Positions 36,325 through 49,164 of a DNA stretch of 64,000 nt are shown in pieces; the stretch's first letter is position 1, and each line of letters opens with the position of its first letter. The notes below the pieces were generated by a model. It did not search any database and was not told the DNA's origin. It was given only the letters and a program-made list of their open reading frames with translations. Source of the stretch: Gonatopus flavifemur (Eukaryota > Arthropoda > Insecta > Hymenoptera > Dryinidae); contig JAFFJZ010000006.1 of the NCBI GenBank assembly GCA_018340375.1, positions 29,332,001 through 29,396,000 on the forward strand, read 5' to 3'. Position numbers and translations under genes: made by a program.

Positions 36325-36803
36325 TCTTGTTAGAGTCTTCCAAAAAGATATCTTTCAAACGCTTCTCAAAGATATCTTTAAGATATCTTGCATGGTAATC
36401 TTGGAGATGTCTTGAATCAAGACATCTTTTAGAAATCTTTCGCAAGATATCTTTCCAACACTTCCCAGTGAACACTTATGAAAGAGCTCTATCAATGTTA
36501 TCATATTGATATCTGAATGGTATCATTTTTCTGAGATCTCAGAAAAAAATTCCCTCAAAGAGTTCGTTTGGATAACATTCTGGCAATCCCTGATTTTCCT
36601 CAGAAATCGACGCGTCTTCATCCTAACATTCTGATATCTTTATGTTACCCTTCTGAAAGGTCTATCTGACTTCTTACACATATTTAGGAGATCTTTAAGA
36701 GCTCCAGATGATAACATATTGTTCACTGGGTTCTGAAAGATATCTTTAAAAATTCTTCAAGAACGTTCTGGAAGATCTGTTAATTGAGTATTCCTTCAGA
36801 TAC
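36325..36803. repeat. AGATATCTT-word repeat carrying two insertions
   Basis: AAGATATCTTTC, AAGATATCTTGC, AAGACATCTTTTAG and AAGATATCTTTCC lie before the insertion at 36464. GAAAGATATCTTTAAA and CAGATA lie after it, and TATCTTCAAGAA resumes at 37810 after a second insertion. Removing both insertions restores continuous AGATATCTT-type sequence. The same words occur at 34.75-34.95 kb. Confidence 0.6.
36464..36730. mobile_element. CCC/GGG-clan MITE, 267 bp, TSD TT
   Basis: The ends are CCCAGTGAACA and the inverse TGTTCACTGGG. The inner words GAGCTC and TGTTATCAT pair with ATGATAACA and GAGCTC. TT lies on both sides (36462-36463, 36731-36732). It is nested in the AGATATCTT repeat. Confidence 0.82.
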
Positions 36804-37809
36804 CCAGGTAAAAATTGACCATGGGCGCTAGGTTGACGCAAGGCTCACCAAAATGGGCCGAGCCTAGGCTACCAGGCATGGCGCAACTCTGAAATGATAA
36901 CATCATTTCAGCCTCAGCCCATTTGTTTCCACAATCAAGACCCAACACTGGAAACAGGGTTGTGATAGCATATGCCGTCAATGGCAGACCATACAAAAAT
37001 TTGTTCGCCAAGGATGAGCCAACGCTGTAGCAATCTTGCGGCAGGGTTGCGCCCATCTCATGCCAATGGTCACTTTTATTTTTTATTGTACTTGAAAATA
37101 AAATAAAAAATCCATTCTATCATTTCGATTGAACGAAATGAATGTCGGAGAATTTCAACATGTAATTTTTCTGATTAGTTTAAACTGATGAATGACGTAA
37201 ATCCGGTGGTCCTGGCGTAGAAGTAGGCGGGTCTGGAAACAGATGAAGAATTATTTCTGTCATGGAATCTTCAAAGGAGACTTATATATTGATTGAATGC
37301 TTGGTTCGCCACTCGCAGGAAACAAGCATCACTCTGGTGAGAGTTATTGTAATTTGCTGTTTGAGAAGGAAGTTTCACTCTTAGCCAAGCTATTACTCAA
37401 GTCGAGTCAAGCTAACGCCTAAACTGAGCGAGGCCATCGCCCAAGCTGAGCCAAGCTATTGCCCAAGCTGGACCAAGCTACGACCCATGCTTGGTGCAAC
37501 ATGAGAATCCATTGTCATTCAGAGTTGCCTAATGCTTGGAGCAGTGTCCCGCCAAGCCCTAGAGAGCCTCTGTTGAAAGCATGCTTTTTCCTCCAAGCAA
37601 TATTGGTTGAAGGATGGGCCAAGCGTGGCGCAGCCAATGATCAATGATGGACCAATGAAGTCGATTTATGACTTCCCATATTGGTACAATGTTTAGACCA
37701 TTGTCAACCATCCTTGTCCCTACATAGATTGCCCAGCTTTGGCTGGCAGCCTTGCGTCTAGCTATATTCCGGCGTCAGCATTGGCGGAGCCTGAAGATTT
37801 TTATATGGG
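36804..37809 (+). mobile_element. CCCAGGTAAAAATT element, longer copy, TSD TA
   Basis: The left end CCCAGGTAAAAATTGACC and right end GATTTTTATATGGG are imperfect inverse repeats, and TA borders both sides. The interior includes GCCAAGCT/GCCCAAGC words in the right half and no transposase. A 62-codon frame at 37459-37647 is preserved in the second copy. The copies differ there by a silent base, but the whole element is nearly identical, so this is not evidence of coding. It is 64 bp longer than the 58682 copy. Confidence 0.88.
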
Positions 37810-37811
37810 TA

Positions 37812-38966
37812 TCTTCAAGAACTGCGTGCTGTGTGGTGCCATAACCGTATGTGTCGTCAAATCAAAATCAAGAATTCATAATTAATTTTCCTGGTGCATC
37901 TTCTCTGGAAACCAAAACATACTCTCCGATTGCATGTTTCAAAATATTATTGAAAAACAGTAAACACGTTATGCCACGTATTACGTAACCGCGCATGGAC
38001 ATAAGAACTAGACGAATATGCATCGGTAAGTAACCTCGACTAAATAAGATATATAACACATTTTGCGGATGCGCATACAGTGTACTTACACGCACGAAGA
38101 GTCTCCACGATGTAATCGCCACAGATATGCGAGTGCACGAACTTCCGGTTTCCGTTGAGGCCGGGAGAAGAGGAAACGACTATTCGTATTACAAAGTGAA
38201 CGAGGTAGAAGAGGAGTATAAGTTAAAGACGAAACGAAGCGTCTCTTCGGCCTTGTATCGCCGGAAAGAACGAAATCCGGACAGGTTTGTCGTCGTTCGT
38301 TCGTTCGTTCGTTCGTTGGACTGTCGTCGTTCGTTAAACGTAATTTTCTTAGTCACAGCAACAACACACATCCGGCATATTCTGCTTCACTCCAGTCTCG
38401 AATTATAATCGTGTGTAGGTTTGTGTATACTCGTTAAATTACGTGTCAAGGTGCTCAATGTTATGAAAATGCCCCAAACGAACGAATGAACGAGAATGAT
38501 GAAATGTTATGGTTGGAATTCGATACTTGGAACTTGTTAGATATCTGCACATGTTTCTGGTATACATTTTACGATCGAGTTTGTAACAATTTGATATTTC
38601 AATGTCAAAATCTGCATAACGCGTTCCTCGAAGATTACTTTATTTACAGTTTCGTGGTACCAGTGCCAGCGGATTGTGTATCTATTTGTAACAAAGCGGG
38701 TGTGGTTTGGATTTAGTTCGAAGATATTCGATGACAGTAGATTAATTCAGAGAAATTTCATCGATTTCTAATTCTGCTTAACGTTCAACTTCATTCGAGA
38801 ATTCAACAAAATCTTTGAGAATATCTCGAGTTACTGGGGTTGGGATTGAAAGTCAATCGAAGTTCAAACACGTTGTTAGGGGTTGTTGAATTACATTCAA
38901 AAATCATCACTTACCATGAGGTGGAATAATTATTCTCTCACTACTCACCGTTCCAGGCAGGGTTCG
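37812..38966. other. no supported gene; CpG-richer patch at 38.1-38.4 kb
   Basis: The patch at 38.1-38.4 kb is less AT-rich and ends in a (CGTT) repeat. A 93-codon frame crosses it, but its middle is encoded by the simple repeat. No splice-framed exon is convincing. Confidence 0.5.
38294..38317. repeat. (CGTT)n microsatellite
   Basis: Six perfect CGTT units, inverse to the CGAA repeat at 6481. Confidence 0.9.
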
Positions 38967-38969
38967 TCA

Positions 38970-39084
38970 AATCGGTTCTCATTGATTCCGATGCAGAAAA
39001 CCGATTCAAACCCATTGAGAATCAATCTTTAGTGGGTTTGAATCGGTTTTCTAAATCGAAATCAATGAGATTCTTCAAGCAGGG
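38970..39084. mobile_element. palindromic MITE, CCCTGC family, left end damaged
   Basis: GATTCCGATGCAGAAAACCG and CGGTTTTCTAAATCGAAATC face each other, and the right terminus ATTCTTCAAGCAGGG is intact. The matching left CCCTGC end is missing. Confidence 0.72.
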
Positions 39085-39125
39085 CAATAATGAACGTTAT
39101 TAATAATAGGACGTTAAGGGGATAC

Positions 39126-39355
39126 CAGCGGCCCCTGGCGATGCAACCCGAGCCAAATCCTTTCTGACAAATTATTAGAAAACACAGCAATAAAAGGAAA
39201 ATATCGCTCTGTACAGACCACCTCTACTGATTGAAGAAGGTCTGTACAGAGCGATATTTCGATTTCATTCCTTCGTTTCCGAGTAATTTGTCAGAATAAT
39301 TTTGGTTGTGTCCTTTTCTAACCAATGGGTCTAGTTGCATCTTCAGGGGTCGCTG
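39126..39355. mobile_element. palindromic MITE with CAGCGGCCCCTG ends
   Basis: CAGCGGCCCCTGGCGATGCA at the left pairs with TGCATCTTCAGGGGTCGCTG at the right. The inner pairs TTCTGACAAATTATTAG/AGTAATTTGTCAGAA and AATATCGCTCTGTACAGACC with its inverse bring the arms to about 105 bases around a short loop. No clear target duplication. Confidence 0.78.
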
Positions 39356-39785
39356 ATTGATGCACGAAGAAAATTTTGTAGTAAAAATTGATATCGCAGT
39401 TGTGGGATATACTTTACTGTGACAGATTACCACAACTCTTCTTGAAGTCAATATGAGCAGTCTCAAGAAAATACAAAGTTATAGTTCCTATATCGTCATA
39501 TTCAAGTATAATAATCTTTAACATAAAATCTTCTTTGTGTGGTAGGTTGATTCAGGAATAAATACTATCTTGAATCAATTTCAAACGATGCATAACGTGC
39601 ATGCGATCGATTTCGATGAATTAATAAATTCTGTCAGGCGAGGAGAAACGCGTATGATGAATTCCAGTATATCAATGAACTTCTGTAAAGTTCGCAGCAA
39701 AACTTACGGAGGAAAAATATTTATGACTTGATTCATCCCGCCGTAACGAGGGACTCTTTCAATGATTCTAAATGGCCATTGTCCC

Positions 39786-40030
39786 TTGGACAAGAACGAA
39801 TGCTGTGTAAACGAAGAACACGCGTTGTTCTTTCGCACTGTGTAAACACAGGTTGCCGCGACCTGAAACAGCCTTGGACCGTATAAAAGAGGAAGGAAGC
39901 AGGAGAGGCTATTTGTTGGTACTTAGGTAACGAACCAGAAGACTCTTCGTGGTACTCTATTTCTTATTTTACGTTGAATATACGTGTTTTCAACAAACAT
40001 CACATATTCTGTTATTCGTTGTCATGCGGT
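39786..40030 (+). promoter_or_regulatory. candidate core promoter or solo LTR
   Basis: TATAAAAG at 39882-39889 is followed by a purine-rich leader. About 100 bases on there is a GTTGAATATACGTGTTTTCAACAAACAT block resembling the polyadenylation part of insect LTRs, which I give only as GTTGAATATACGTG. No paired LTR, primer-binding site or flanking duplication could be fixed, and no coding frame follows. The sequence could be a solo LTR of a BEL/Gypsy-type retrotransposon or an isolated promoter. Confidence 0.25.
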
Positions 40031-40034
40031 CTGT

Positions 40035-40477
40035 GAATTTCTTGGAGTGAAAATCCACTCCCAAAGAGTCAAAATACTCCTATAGAGTGAATTTTCAATC
40101 TTTGAACCACCCTGCTTCAAAAATCCGATTCAAACTTATTAACTCGTCAATCAGTTTGAATCAGATTTTTGTCCGGGAATTTTCCTATTTAATCTCATTC
40201 AAATACGATTGGTTTGGATAGGAAATTTCTACTCAATGGGATGAAATCAGTAAATTCGAATGTATATGATCCGAATTTCCTGATTATACCTCATTGAGTG
40301 GAAATTTCCTATTCAAACCGATTAGATTTCAATAAGATCGAATAGGAAAATTCCTGGACAAAAATCTGATTTATACTGATTGACCAGTTCATGGTTTGAA
40401 TCGGATCTTTTAAGCAGGACCTTCACTCTTCTTGGACTTGCAGTTTTTTCACTCCTCAAGAGTGCATTTTTCGCTCC
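40035..40477. mobile_element. GAGTGAA-word MITE split by a CCCTGC element
   Basis: The left part GAATTTCTTGGAGTGAAAAT and the right part (CACTCCTCAAGAGTGC) match the intact palindrome at 62967-63248 in word order, including CAAAATACT and TTGCAG. The middle is occupied by the 40110-40419 insertion. Confidence 0.65.
40110..40419. mobile_element. 310-bp palindromic element with CCCTGCTT ends, nested
   Basis: The left CCCTGCTTCAAAAATCCGAT and right ATCGGATCTTTTAAGCAGG are inverse. The arms continue with TCAGTTTGAATC, GGGAATTTTCCTAT and GGATAGGAAATTTC-type pairs around an AT-rich centre. The termini link it to the shorter CCCTGC palindromes. The flanking dinucleotides (CA and CC) do not match perfectly. 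Confidence 0.75.
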
Positions 40478-40478
40478 A

Positions 40479-40707
40479 CACGGGGAGAAATTTGTATTCC
40501 CATAATAATAGCAGTTTTGGGATACATGAGCGTTTATGAACATTTCTCCTTCAATTTGTGATAATTTTTCCAAGGCTTATAGTACTATGTGTCAGATGCA
40601 AAGTTATCTCCACCAAAATAAGGTATAGATTGCCATGATTAAAGGAGAAGTGCTCATGTATTCCAAAACTGCCATTATTATGGGAAACCGTGCTATACAT
40701 TTCCCAT
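40479..40707. mobile_element. MITE with CACGGGGAG left end
   Basis: The left TTCCCATAATAATAGCAGTT and right AACTGCCATTATTATGGGAA are inverse. The arms extend through ATACATGAGC/GCTCATGTAT and TTTCTCCTT/AAGGAGAA. The left terminus CACGGGGAGAAATTTG resembles the TA-flanked MITE at 33736. The right terminus is rearranged. Confidence 0.65.
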
Positions 40708-43700
40708 TTACAGCTAGACAACTGAAAGAATATATAGATCAAGTACAGAATTGATTCTTGATAAGTTTGAATCTATTACATTCGAACTCTGTGAATTAAA
40801 AATCACTTCATATCGCTAAAGAAGCGAAGGTTTTATCAATCTTCTTTCTCCTTCACCTACTCAAAAACATTGCTAAAATTCGCTCGAGGCGCATTTAACT
40901 CGAGCAACAATCTCGTGTCAGCTTCACGAACGAAGTAATATTTTAGTAGGGAGTTTGATCGTTTTTGTTCAAACGAAGAAGACTTTTTTTCCCTATTTTC
41001 TGACATTTTCACATAAACTTAGACGTTCGGCATGTCTTGAAGTTTACTTGGAAATTGTTCCGAAGGGCATCGTTGACGTGGCCATTATCTTTGATAAGAA
41101 ATTACATGCGACGTTTCTTTCAACAATAATGAGGAAGTGAAGTTGACACGGTCGTTAGCGAATTAAAATTTTAATGAAATAAAAAATGAATTTCAAAGAA
41201 CACGAGTTTGATTACAGAAAAAAAGATTCCATCGTGTTTTCGGATGGAACACTGAAACAATGAACGATGTGAGATGTTTTTGGAATTTTGGCTAATATAC
41301 AAAAAGGTGGGATTTACTGGATCTCATTACTCAGCAGTGAATAATCATTCAAACCCAAGAGGTTCTCATTAAATCTCAATAATTTAATTGTCATGGGGTT
41401 TGCGTGAAGTTTGGATCGAACTTGCTATGAATTCGAGTTTCAATGTGGTTCTCTGTATGTTCGGCGAATATCGACGCACTTCAGTCATTTTACATGGAAT
41501 GTATTCTCTGCGCATTTGATTTCGACTGTGATTTTGTTCAGACCTCTTCATCTTCAAGCATTGTTATCGAAGTTGAAGGGAAACGTTGAAGTGATTCGGA
41601 TGTTAAAATTATGTAAAATTGTTCACGTAATGAGGAGAACCAGAAATTATAAATCACTTGTTCAAATCATTCTACAATTGCATCAAATGAACGAATGACA
41701 AAAATTTCAAATAAAATTGAAATATGCATTTTTTTGTGACGTTGAGTATGGTATATTGATTGGAGTATCATCGATTGCACCCTATTCAATTCAAACCATG
41801 AGTTATCGTTGATCTCGAAAGATTTTATTATTGTTCAAAAATGTCTCCTGTCGGTGTTCAATTGGATTCTCAACGCCAAAAAATTTGTTATAAAATGTTT
41901 GTCAATTCCCAACAACGGGGTAACAAATCTATTAATTTTTGAGTGCATTCTTCATGAAAAAAAATTGGTTAAAGTCGGACAGAAATTTTCTAACGCACAT
42001 TTTAGGAGGGATTAAATATTTCAATTATTTATAGTTCGAGTTGTATCAGGAATAAAAGTATACTGCCCTCAATTTTCGACCACACAAGCGACTCAATAAA
42101 AGAAATAATATTTATTAGAGTGGACATATAATATTCTAGGAATGTTATACAAATATTTTCAGTGTACAATTCCTTGACAAACAGAGTGGAATATAAAATT
42201 TGCAGGATTTTCAATATACTTCATGAGATTTTTTTCACTGGTGAAAAATTCTGGAGTATTCCGGGAAAGAAATTCGTCAGAATAACATCAGTTTGACATC
42301 ATTCCAACCAAATTGTTTTCTCCTTGACTGGGGAACAGAATTATTCTCTGGGTATGAGTGATATCTTTGAATAGTAAATCATCCAAATCCAAATTGGATT
42401 TCGTTCCGTAAATATAATTATTTATTTATCGAGAAGAATAAAAAGTGACAGTATTAATATTCTCCTGTCTCTCTTATTGAATAGTTCATCATCATCCTGT
42501 TTGTTTTTCTCTTCCCACACGTCTCACACGTGGTTGCATTCATTCATAAAACTCTCCCACATCTTTTTATTCTTCCTTTTCACCCTTTCTCTTCCGTTTT
42601 CTCCGAACATTGCCGTATTCAATGCCTTCCGATGGATAGAATTTTTGTTTCTGTTTCATATTTGCATAGATGTCCTACGTTGAACATTTGTCAATCTTCC
42701 AAATTGGATCAATTTTATGTTAAGCGAGTACAATATTCCAAGTGAATAATCATTCGGATTACGAATCATCGTGCTCATACTGAAAAATGCAAAGTTGCTG
42801 ATGGTTACGATTGAGGTATCCATGGGCACACGTCCAACAGGATATTGTATGTCATTATTCCATTTCACTTAGCCATGATATTATCCTCGTTGGCCAGTAG
42901 TTACATGACGATTGTAGCCAAAAATTGTCCGATATTTTTCAGCATATCCTCCCTTTGCCAACTGTTATTCCGAAGTTTTCTAGTTTATGTTTGAACATTC
43001 GATTCTGTTTTACCATGAGATGTATTTCAATGACATTTCATGAAATTTTAACATGAATCTCTGCGTAGTGTTTTTTCATTTCCCTCCGTAACCAGTGTTT
43101 GATCATTCATCGTTGCTCCCTGTGGTAGAGCAACAGCGGTAACAACGATACCAGCAGACGTGGTAGTAGTATCAGTAGTAGTAGCAGTAGTATCGAATTG
43201 TTCGTTCTTCTGGTACCACGTGATACCATTTTCACGGATGGTTTTCTCAAATTTGCATTTATTGCACGTCACGGCAGAGTCATGCATTGTTGATGCGTAC
43301 ACACACTTGTATTTTTCTTTTTTCCTCCATCATCTTCTTCTTCTTCCTCTTCTTCCTCCTCTTTATTATATCACTTACAGCGGTGCTGGCGGTGGCTCTC
43401 TTCACAATAAAAGCGTCGTATTTATTACAAGTGAACTGAGATGGTAAAGCGTTGACATAAATCTAGTGTTACGCAAAAACGAAAGATACGGCACGTGATT
43501 TTTTTGTGTTTTTGACGAGAAAAAGAGCAGACACGAAGAAGAGGAAGGAATTGAAGAAAGTGTTAGAGCTGTAGAAGACGAGAAGGGACAACCGAAGGAG
43601 ACAGAAAAAACGAGAACAAGCTACTACCACCTATCTGCTTGAACACGCTGGGTCATTTATTTTTGTAGAGCGCCCCTCTCTTCGAAGGCGATATAAGCGT

Positions 43701-44365
43701 CGAGACCGTCTAAAGGAAGACAGAAAGGAAGAAAGAAAGGAAGAAAGCATGGAAAGGAAAAGCACGGAAAATGCAGGCTTATAGCTAAATGGTCTAACTT
43801 GGCGAATGATTAAACAAACTTACTATCAGAAGAGAGTGAAGCAGCGAGATCTTATCTTTGAGCTTCCACATCGCGTTCAAATAGCAGGGCGGAATGGTTC
43901 AGCGATTACTCGCGCTGTGTACTCCCAGAGCTTATTTCTCATTGAATTTTAATCAAATGTAACTAAATTCCCAGTCGAAATTTGGTAAAAAGTTCTTCAT
44001 TATATAACTATTGAAGTGTGTTTTTGAATTTTTCCGGAGCTGTGAACCAGAAATTGGCGGCTTCTGAGTGTTTTTCTTTGTACATCTTCTCTTCCTTGGC
44101 CGGACAAATAATCGATTGGAAATTCAGGACCTGGTCGATTTCTAATGAGACGCCGGGTTAAATCGATCGGATTTCTAGTCGGGTAACTCGAGTAAATCTG
44201 AAGATACAGTCATAAACCAAGAAAATTTCGATTCAATATGATATCACTTACAGCGGTACGTAGGTTTTGTTTTTGAATTGATTTTTGCCAAAATGGCATG
44301 TTTTATGAGAAACTTGGAAAACTCGCAAAACAAAAACAAATTTTCTTAAGTTATTTTCCGAACCA
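40708..44365. other. gene-free stretch
   Basis: No recognisable gene. Frames at 41411 and 41809 were read and show no motif. The region around 43.3-43.8 kb is rich in TTC/GAAG simple sequence. Confidence 0.5.
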
Positions 44366-44621
44366 CACCGAAAAAAATGATTAGTTACCCTTACTCCAAA
44401 TTAGTTCCAGCAACTAGATACAGTTGTTGATATTTGGATAACTAAAACGGGCGTTGGTTCAACTAAATTCAAATTTAATTTCTCTGACTTTAGTTGCTGT
44501 TACTAATTTGAAGTTGCCTTTACTACAGCTTTTATAACCGGCTTCTATTCTTTTATTACTCGGAACTAGTCTTCACAGCTAACTTCAGTTCATTCGGTCA
44601 AATAAATCAATGTTTTCGGTG
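44366..44621 (+). mobile_element. 256-bp MITE with CACCGAAAA ends
   Basis: CACCGAAAAAAATGATTAG at the left and TGTTTTCGGTG at the right are short inverse ends. The interior word order (AGTTACC, AACTAGATACAG, AAAACGGGCG, CTGTTACTAATTTGAAGTTG, GAATGAACTGAAG inverse) recurs in opposite orientation at 61239-61469. Confidence 0.75.
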
Positions 44622-46802
44622 CACGAAAAGCAAGACGTCCAGGGAAAAATACTGGGAAACTCAAAAATTTTTATATGGGTACAAAACACTATTCAATACT
44701 GATATAAAAAAACCTTCTCACAAAATTTCGATACATTGTTGAGATTTTTTTGAGAAAAATCCCGGAAAAGGTTCTCTTTTGTCCGGTCTTTAGAGTGTTA
44801 TGACCCCTTAATTCACCATCCATTTACGATACCTTGTATTATTAATTATTAAAATTTAGGATTGTTCATCACATAAAAAGTTCGAACACCTTCGTATATA
44901 GTCATCATCGACATCAATGAATTCGTATAGACGTCGTTGCAATTTTTCCCATCCGATTTCATGATTTAAGCGCCATTCACGCACTCAATTCATTAGTTCG
45001 TTGTCGCAGCTTGCCTCACTTCGATACGTTGTTAACGACGATGAAAAGAGAAGGAAAACAAAAAGAGTCAAGCAGGGCTTTGCCGTGCCTAGTACATTCT
45101 GGTACCAACGCACTATCTACCGTTGATATCTCACTCTATCTTTTCTCTGGCGCCATAACACCCCCTGAGCACTAAATAATTTCGATCGTCAATGACGATG
45201 GTTCCGCCTGTTCTTCGTCATACAACGACCCATTCAATTCAATAAAACTTCCTCCCACGTTTCGCAGATAAGAGGTTTTTTAATTAATATCTATTCATAA
45301 ACTTTCCATTCACCACGCTGCCAGGCATGAAAAATAATTAACAGCTGAAATTTTTGTTGAATCCATAAAACTCGATGGACGAATGATTAGTATTGCGAAT
45401 AGTTTTCAAGTTCTAATTGAGAGACGTGATGCTTTGTATTCGCCACCTGTCTTCGGACTTGAAAACTTCACGACAAATGATTCGTTCACCATTCACAACT
45501 TTTCGAACCAACTTTCCCGTAATGAGGTTTTACTTTTTGTTAAGAATACCGGAATCTATGGGGTATGTTCGGGAACGTTTGAACGGTCTTTGTTTTTACA
45601 GCATACGTAATTATCTGAAGAAACTAATCGAAATTCTGTGAGTAAATTATAAGGGTATTTTTGGTTTCTCATATAGGATTCAGATTTTTATACCAAGCCT
45701 CTCTTGAAGTTATACAAAATCGTTGGAGTTCAAACATGAAATTGAGATAATCAAATTCCCATTTCCGAGATAAATTTCAACACAATAAACGTTCATTCCA
45801 CAATGATGATTGTCTCGATTTTCCACTATTGTACCCAGTAGGAAGCTGATTCAGGCTTATTTTTATCGGGAACATGATTTTCGAGAGTTCTCGGTGTCGA
45901 GTAAATTGGCGAATAAACTCTGTCGCTTGACAATCTCATTGGCATCGATAAGATCCAATTGGACAACGATCAATTCAACACATACCGCACGTCCCAAACG
46001 GTCCACACAAATTTTACCACCACTGGCGATCTTCCCTCGGTAGTTGAGAATAACACAATTTTTATGTGAAATTTCGAGTTGAATAAAATTTGTGTAATTT
46101 TGACACACCTCTTCCCACTTCTTTGAAATGATTGTATACATTAAAAATCAATTGAGATCTGATTACACAAGAAGTGGATGTAGAAGTTACACATGTTTGT
46201 GTTGAATACTCAACAGAAAATTCATACACACACGGATTAATTTTTACACAAAATTTCCAACTGTGTACCACTGACGTCATTGATTCTCAACTACAACGCC
46301 AGTCTTCTGTCCTTTAATCACAATCCAACTCTACACGACACACATACTCGGACGTACACGAGGTATCGGTGTGCGTGTAATTGCGACACGCGTGTTTGCA
46401 CGCATTACATGCGATACTTCTGGCAAAACAGGTCTATTCATAGCAAACTCAAAGGCATCCAGGGGCGTACGCGTCGACTCGCTTCTTATACACAAAAAGA
46501 TAAGATTCTTGAATCGATGACAATGCGTCGCGAGAATTCAAATGGTCGGTTCTAATTCTTGTTTTCGTAACCAGTGTCGGACTGGCTCGCATCGAGGCCC
46601 CCGGCTGGGAAATACATTGGGGCCCCTCAGAATCAATGAAAATTTTCGATCAAATCGAATAATGGAATGCTTGCCCCAAATAATTTGGTCTTCCGAATGG
46701 ATAATGCATTCGCCACGAGTAATCAATTTCAGCACCCAGTTGGAGAATTGATTCCTACAAAGAAATATTTTATGGAGAGAGGACCAATAAATACTTTCTT
46801 GC

Positions 46803-46828
46803 ACTATTTGTAACCACTATTTGTAACC
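46803..46828 (+). repeat. 13-bp tandem duplication
   Basis: ACTATTTGTAACC occurs twice back to back. Confidence 0.85.
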
Positions 46829-48182
46829 ACTTTAACGACAGTAGCCCTATTGAAAATGTTCGACCGTTCCTGACAGATTCTGGTCAAAATTCTGTCTGGT
46901 GCCGTCGGAAATCATCATGCCTGGGACAAAACCCAACCAAATCCTGACAGAAAATTATCTGTTGGACATTTGGAATAGGGAGGGATTGTGTTTTTGTAAA
47001 TTTTCAGTTGGAATTGGACAACTCGAGAGTAATTTTAATAAACCTTCATACGAAAAATCTGGAGAATTGACAACAACTTTCAAATCCAATGCTCATCACT
47101 GAGAAGGAATTTGCATTAAATTCAGTTATAGGAATTCCGCGCATGGGTTCAAAAGTTCTGTTCACTCAATTTGTTCCGTGAGTTTTCATCCATCATCCAG
47201 TGTTGAACCCTTGAAAAGTCAAAAATGTGTGCGATTACCGTGCGTTTATCGACGTCCATCGTCCAGGGATGTGCCATTACCGGGCCGATTGATAAACCCT
47301 GTACGGTATCTCGTATCCCATTACGATCGTACTCGATAACTCGAGTTATTTTTTCACGTTTTCATTGACGTTCGTAGAATTTCTTCCTTGCGAAACATCT
47401 CAATATTTCTGATCAATCCATCGATTGAAAATACTCATTCGAGCATATAGGGTTTCCCGTTCTAAATCTTCATTTTTTTATCTCCTTCGTATACGAACGG
47501 AGTCGTTTATATACACGCACAGCATCACTGTTCTCTCAGAACGTTAATGGAAAATGCTGCTATCGGGGACTGGTAATCCAACGGAAACGAACGTGTATTC
47601 AAACCTGGACAGGCTGATTCGTTCTATAAAGCGACGCACAAATATAAGTATTCGTGCACGTATGCGTATGGATATGCGTATTTTTTTTTCATCCCCACGA
47701 ATGGAACGTATAGGAACACCCTGCGATATCTCCTCTCATTCTCTCTCGCATCCTCTATATAATATTGTTGTGTTGTATGTCCCTATCTCTTCTCTTCCAC
47801 CCTTCGATTTTGTATAAGGAGCTTTGATCTCGTGGTAGCCCTATATCGGTTACTTGAAACCTTTGTGTACTTTAGCTTCATGCTTTTGGGCCCTGTTCGT
47901 GAACGAGCAAACATAATCTTTAGATCCTCCACGTCGAAGCATACGTTGGCAAGTGAAGTACCTATCTAGCGGCAAAAGCCAAGAATCCTGTTTGCACACT
48001 TATGTTTGCATATGTTTGGGAAAATCACCCCTCGTTTGTTGTTGAGAAATGAAGATGTTCGATGATGTGTATACGAAATACCATCTGTTTGTGGATAACC
48101 GTTCATGTTTTACAATCAATTATGCAACGTATCGAGATAAGATCCTTCTTTCTTATTACGTGATAAATCAAGAATTCTAACG

Positions 48183-48198
48183 GAGAGAGAGAGAGAGA
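48183..48198. repeat. (GA)n microsatellite
   Basis: Eight GA units. Confidence 0.85.
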
Positions 48199-49126
48199 GG
48201 AAGCAGATGGTTTGAGGGATCCAGAAAATTTGATTGATCGTTCGGTTTTCCAGGAATACATTTATCTTCTTGAATCGGAAAGAAGGAGAGTTGAAATGAA
48301 TGGGTATTCAAATTTCTTAAATGACTTCTTACAAGTGACGCGAATGTACGATTGTTGTACTTGTTAGGGAACTACCGTTCGGTCAATTGAATGCAGGGAA
48401 TCAGAGTCGAGAGTTTTCCTTGCGGAGTGAATTCTTGAATGAGATAAAAAGGGACGAATTTTCTCTTCATTGAATCCTCAAATACATCAATTTGATTCTC
48501 AAGTTTGAAATGTTTGTTCAAATTATTCTGCTAATAGATATCAATTGAGCTGTTCGATCGCACGTAACATGGTTTTTAAGATATTCATTATGAATTTATA
48601 ATAATGAAGTGTTGTGCTGTCTAATCTGACGTACACTTCGTTTCCCTTGGAAAAAAAGTCAGAAAAATGATGAATCTGCTATCACGAAACCTCCCAGAAA
48701 CTTCATTTAGCCTGCAGATATAATTTAACCGAAGATCAATGAGTCGAACCATAAAGAAATAATAAATTATATGAATATTTATCTGATTCCGATCATGTAC
48801 GCCACATATTATTGGAGAATGTTGAGCGTCTTAGCTCCGGGCCTGTTACATCAGCTCTGAATCTTATTTTCTCGTTCATTCTCATTTTTAAACACAAATG
48901 GAAAATTAGAGAATTATTAACCGGCGACAGATACATTCTCACTTTAATCCAATCAAAATAAATACGAAAAATTCTGAAGGAAAAATTTGAAGCATCCGAA
49001 AGGTGGTTTTGGTGCACTCTGAATACCAATCGCGTATGTATGCACAATATAACGGAGGCGGCATCGAGGTCTTTGAAATCAGGTTTAAATTTACGCTCAC
49101 GCGAGCCAACCGTCTTTCCGGAGCAG

Positions 49127-49164
49127 TTAAGGGCCGGTTCTCTATAAAGTTTAAGGGCCAGTTC
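49127..49164 (+). repeat. two spaced copies of TAAGGGCCRGTTC
   Basis: TAAGGGCCGGTTC and TAAGGGCCAGTTC are separated by about ten bases. This may be a local duplication or a paired protein-binding site. Confidence 0.6.

Noticed and set aside
37459..37647. 62-codon frame conserved in both copies of the large element
   Set aside because: The whole element is nearly identical between copies, so frame conservation carries no coding information. No transposase-like motif.
46572..46585. CAGTGTCGGACTGG hAT-like terminus
   Set aside because: No inverse partner or 8-bp duplication found nearby; may be chance or a fragment.
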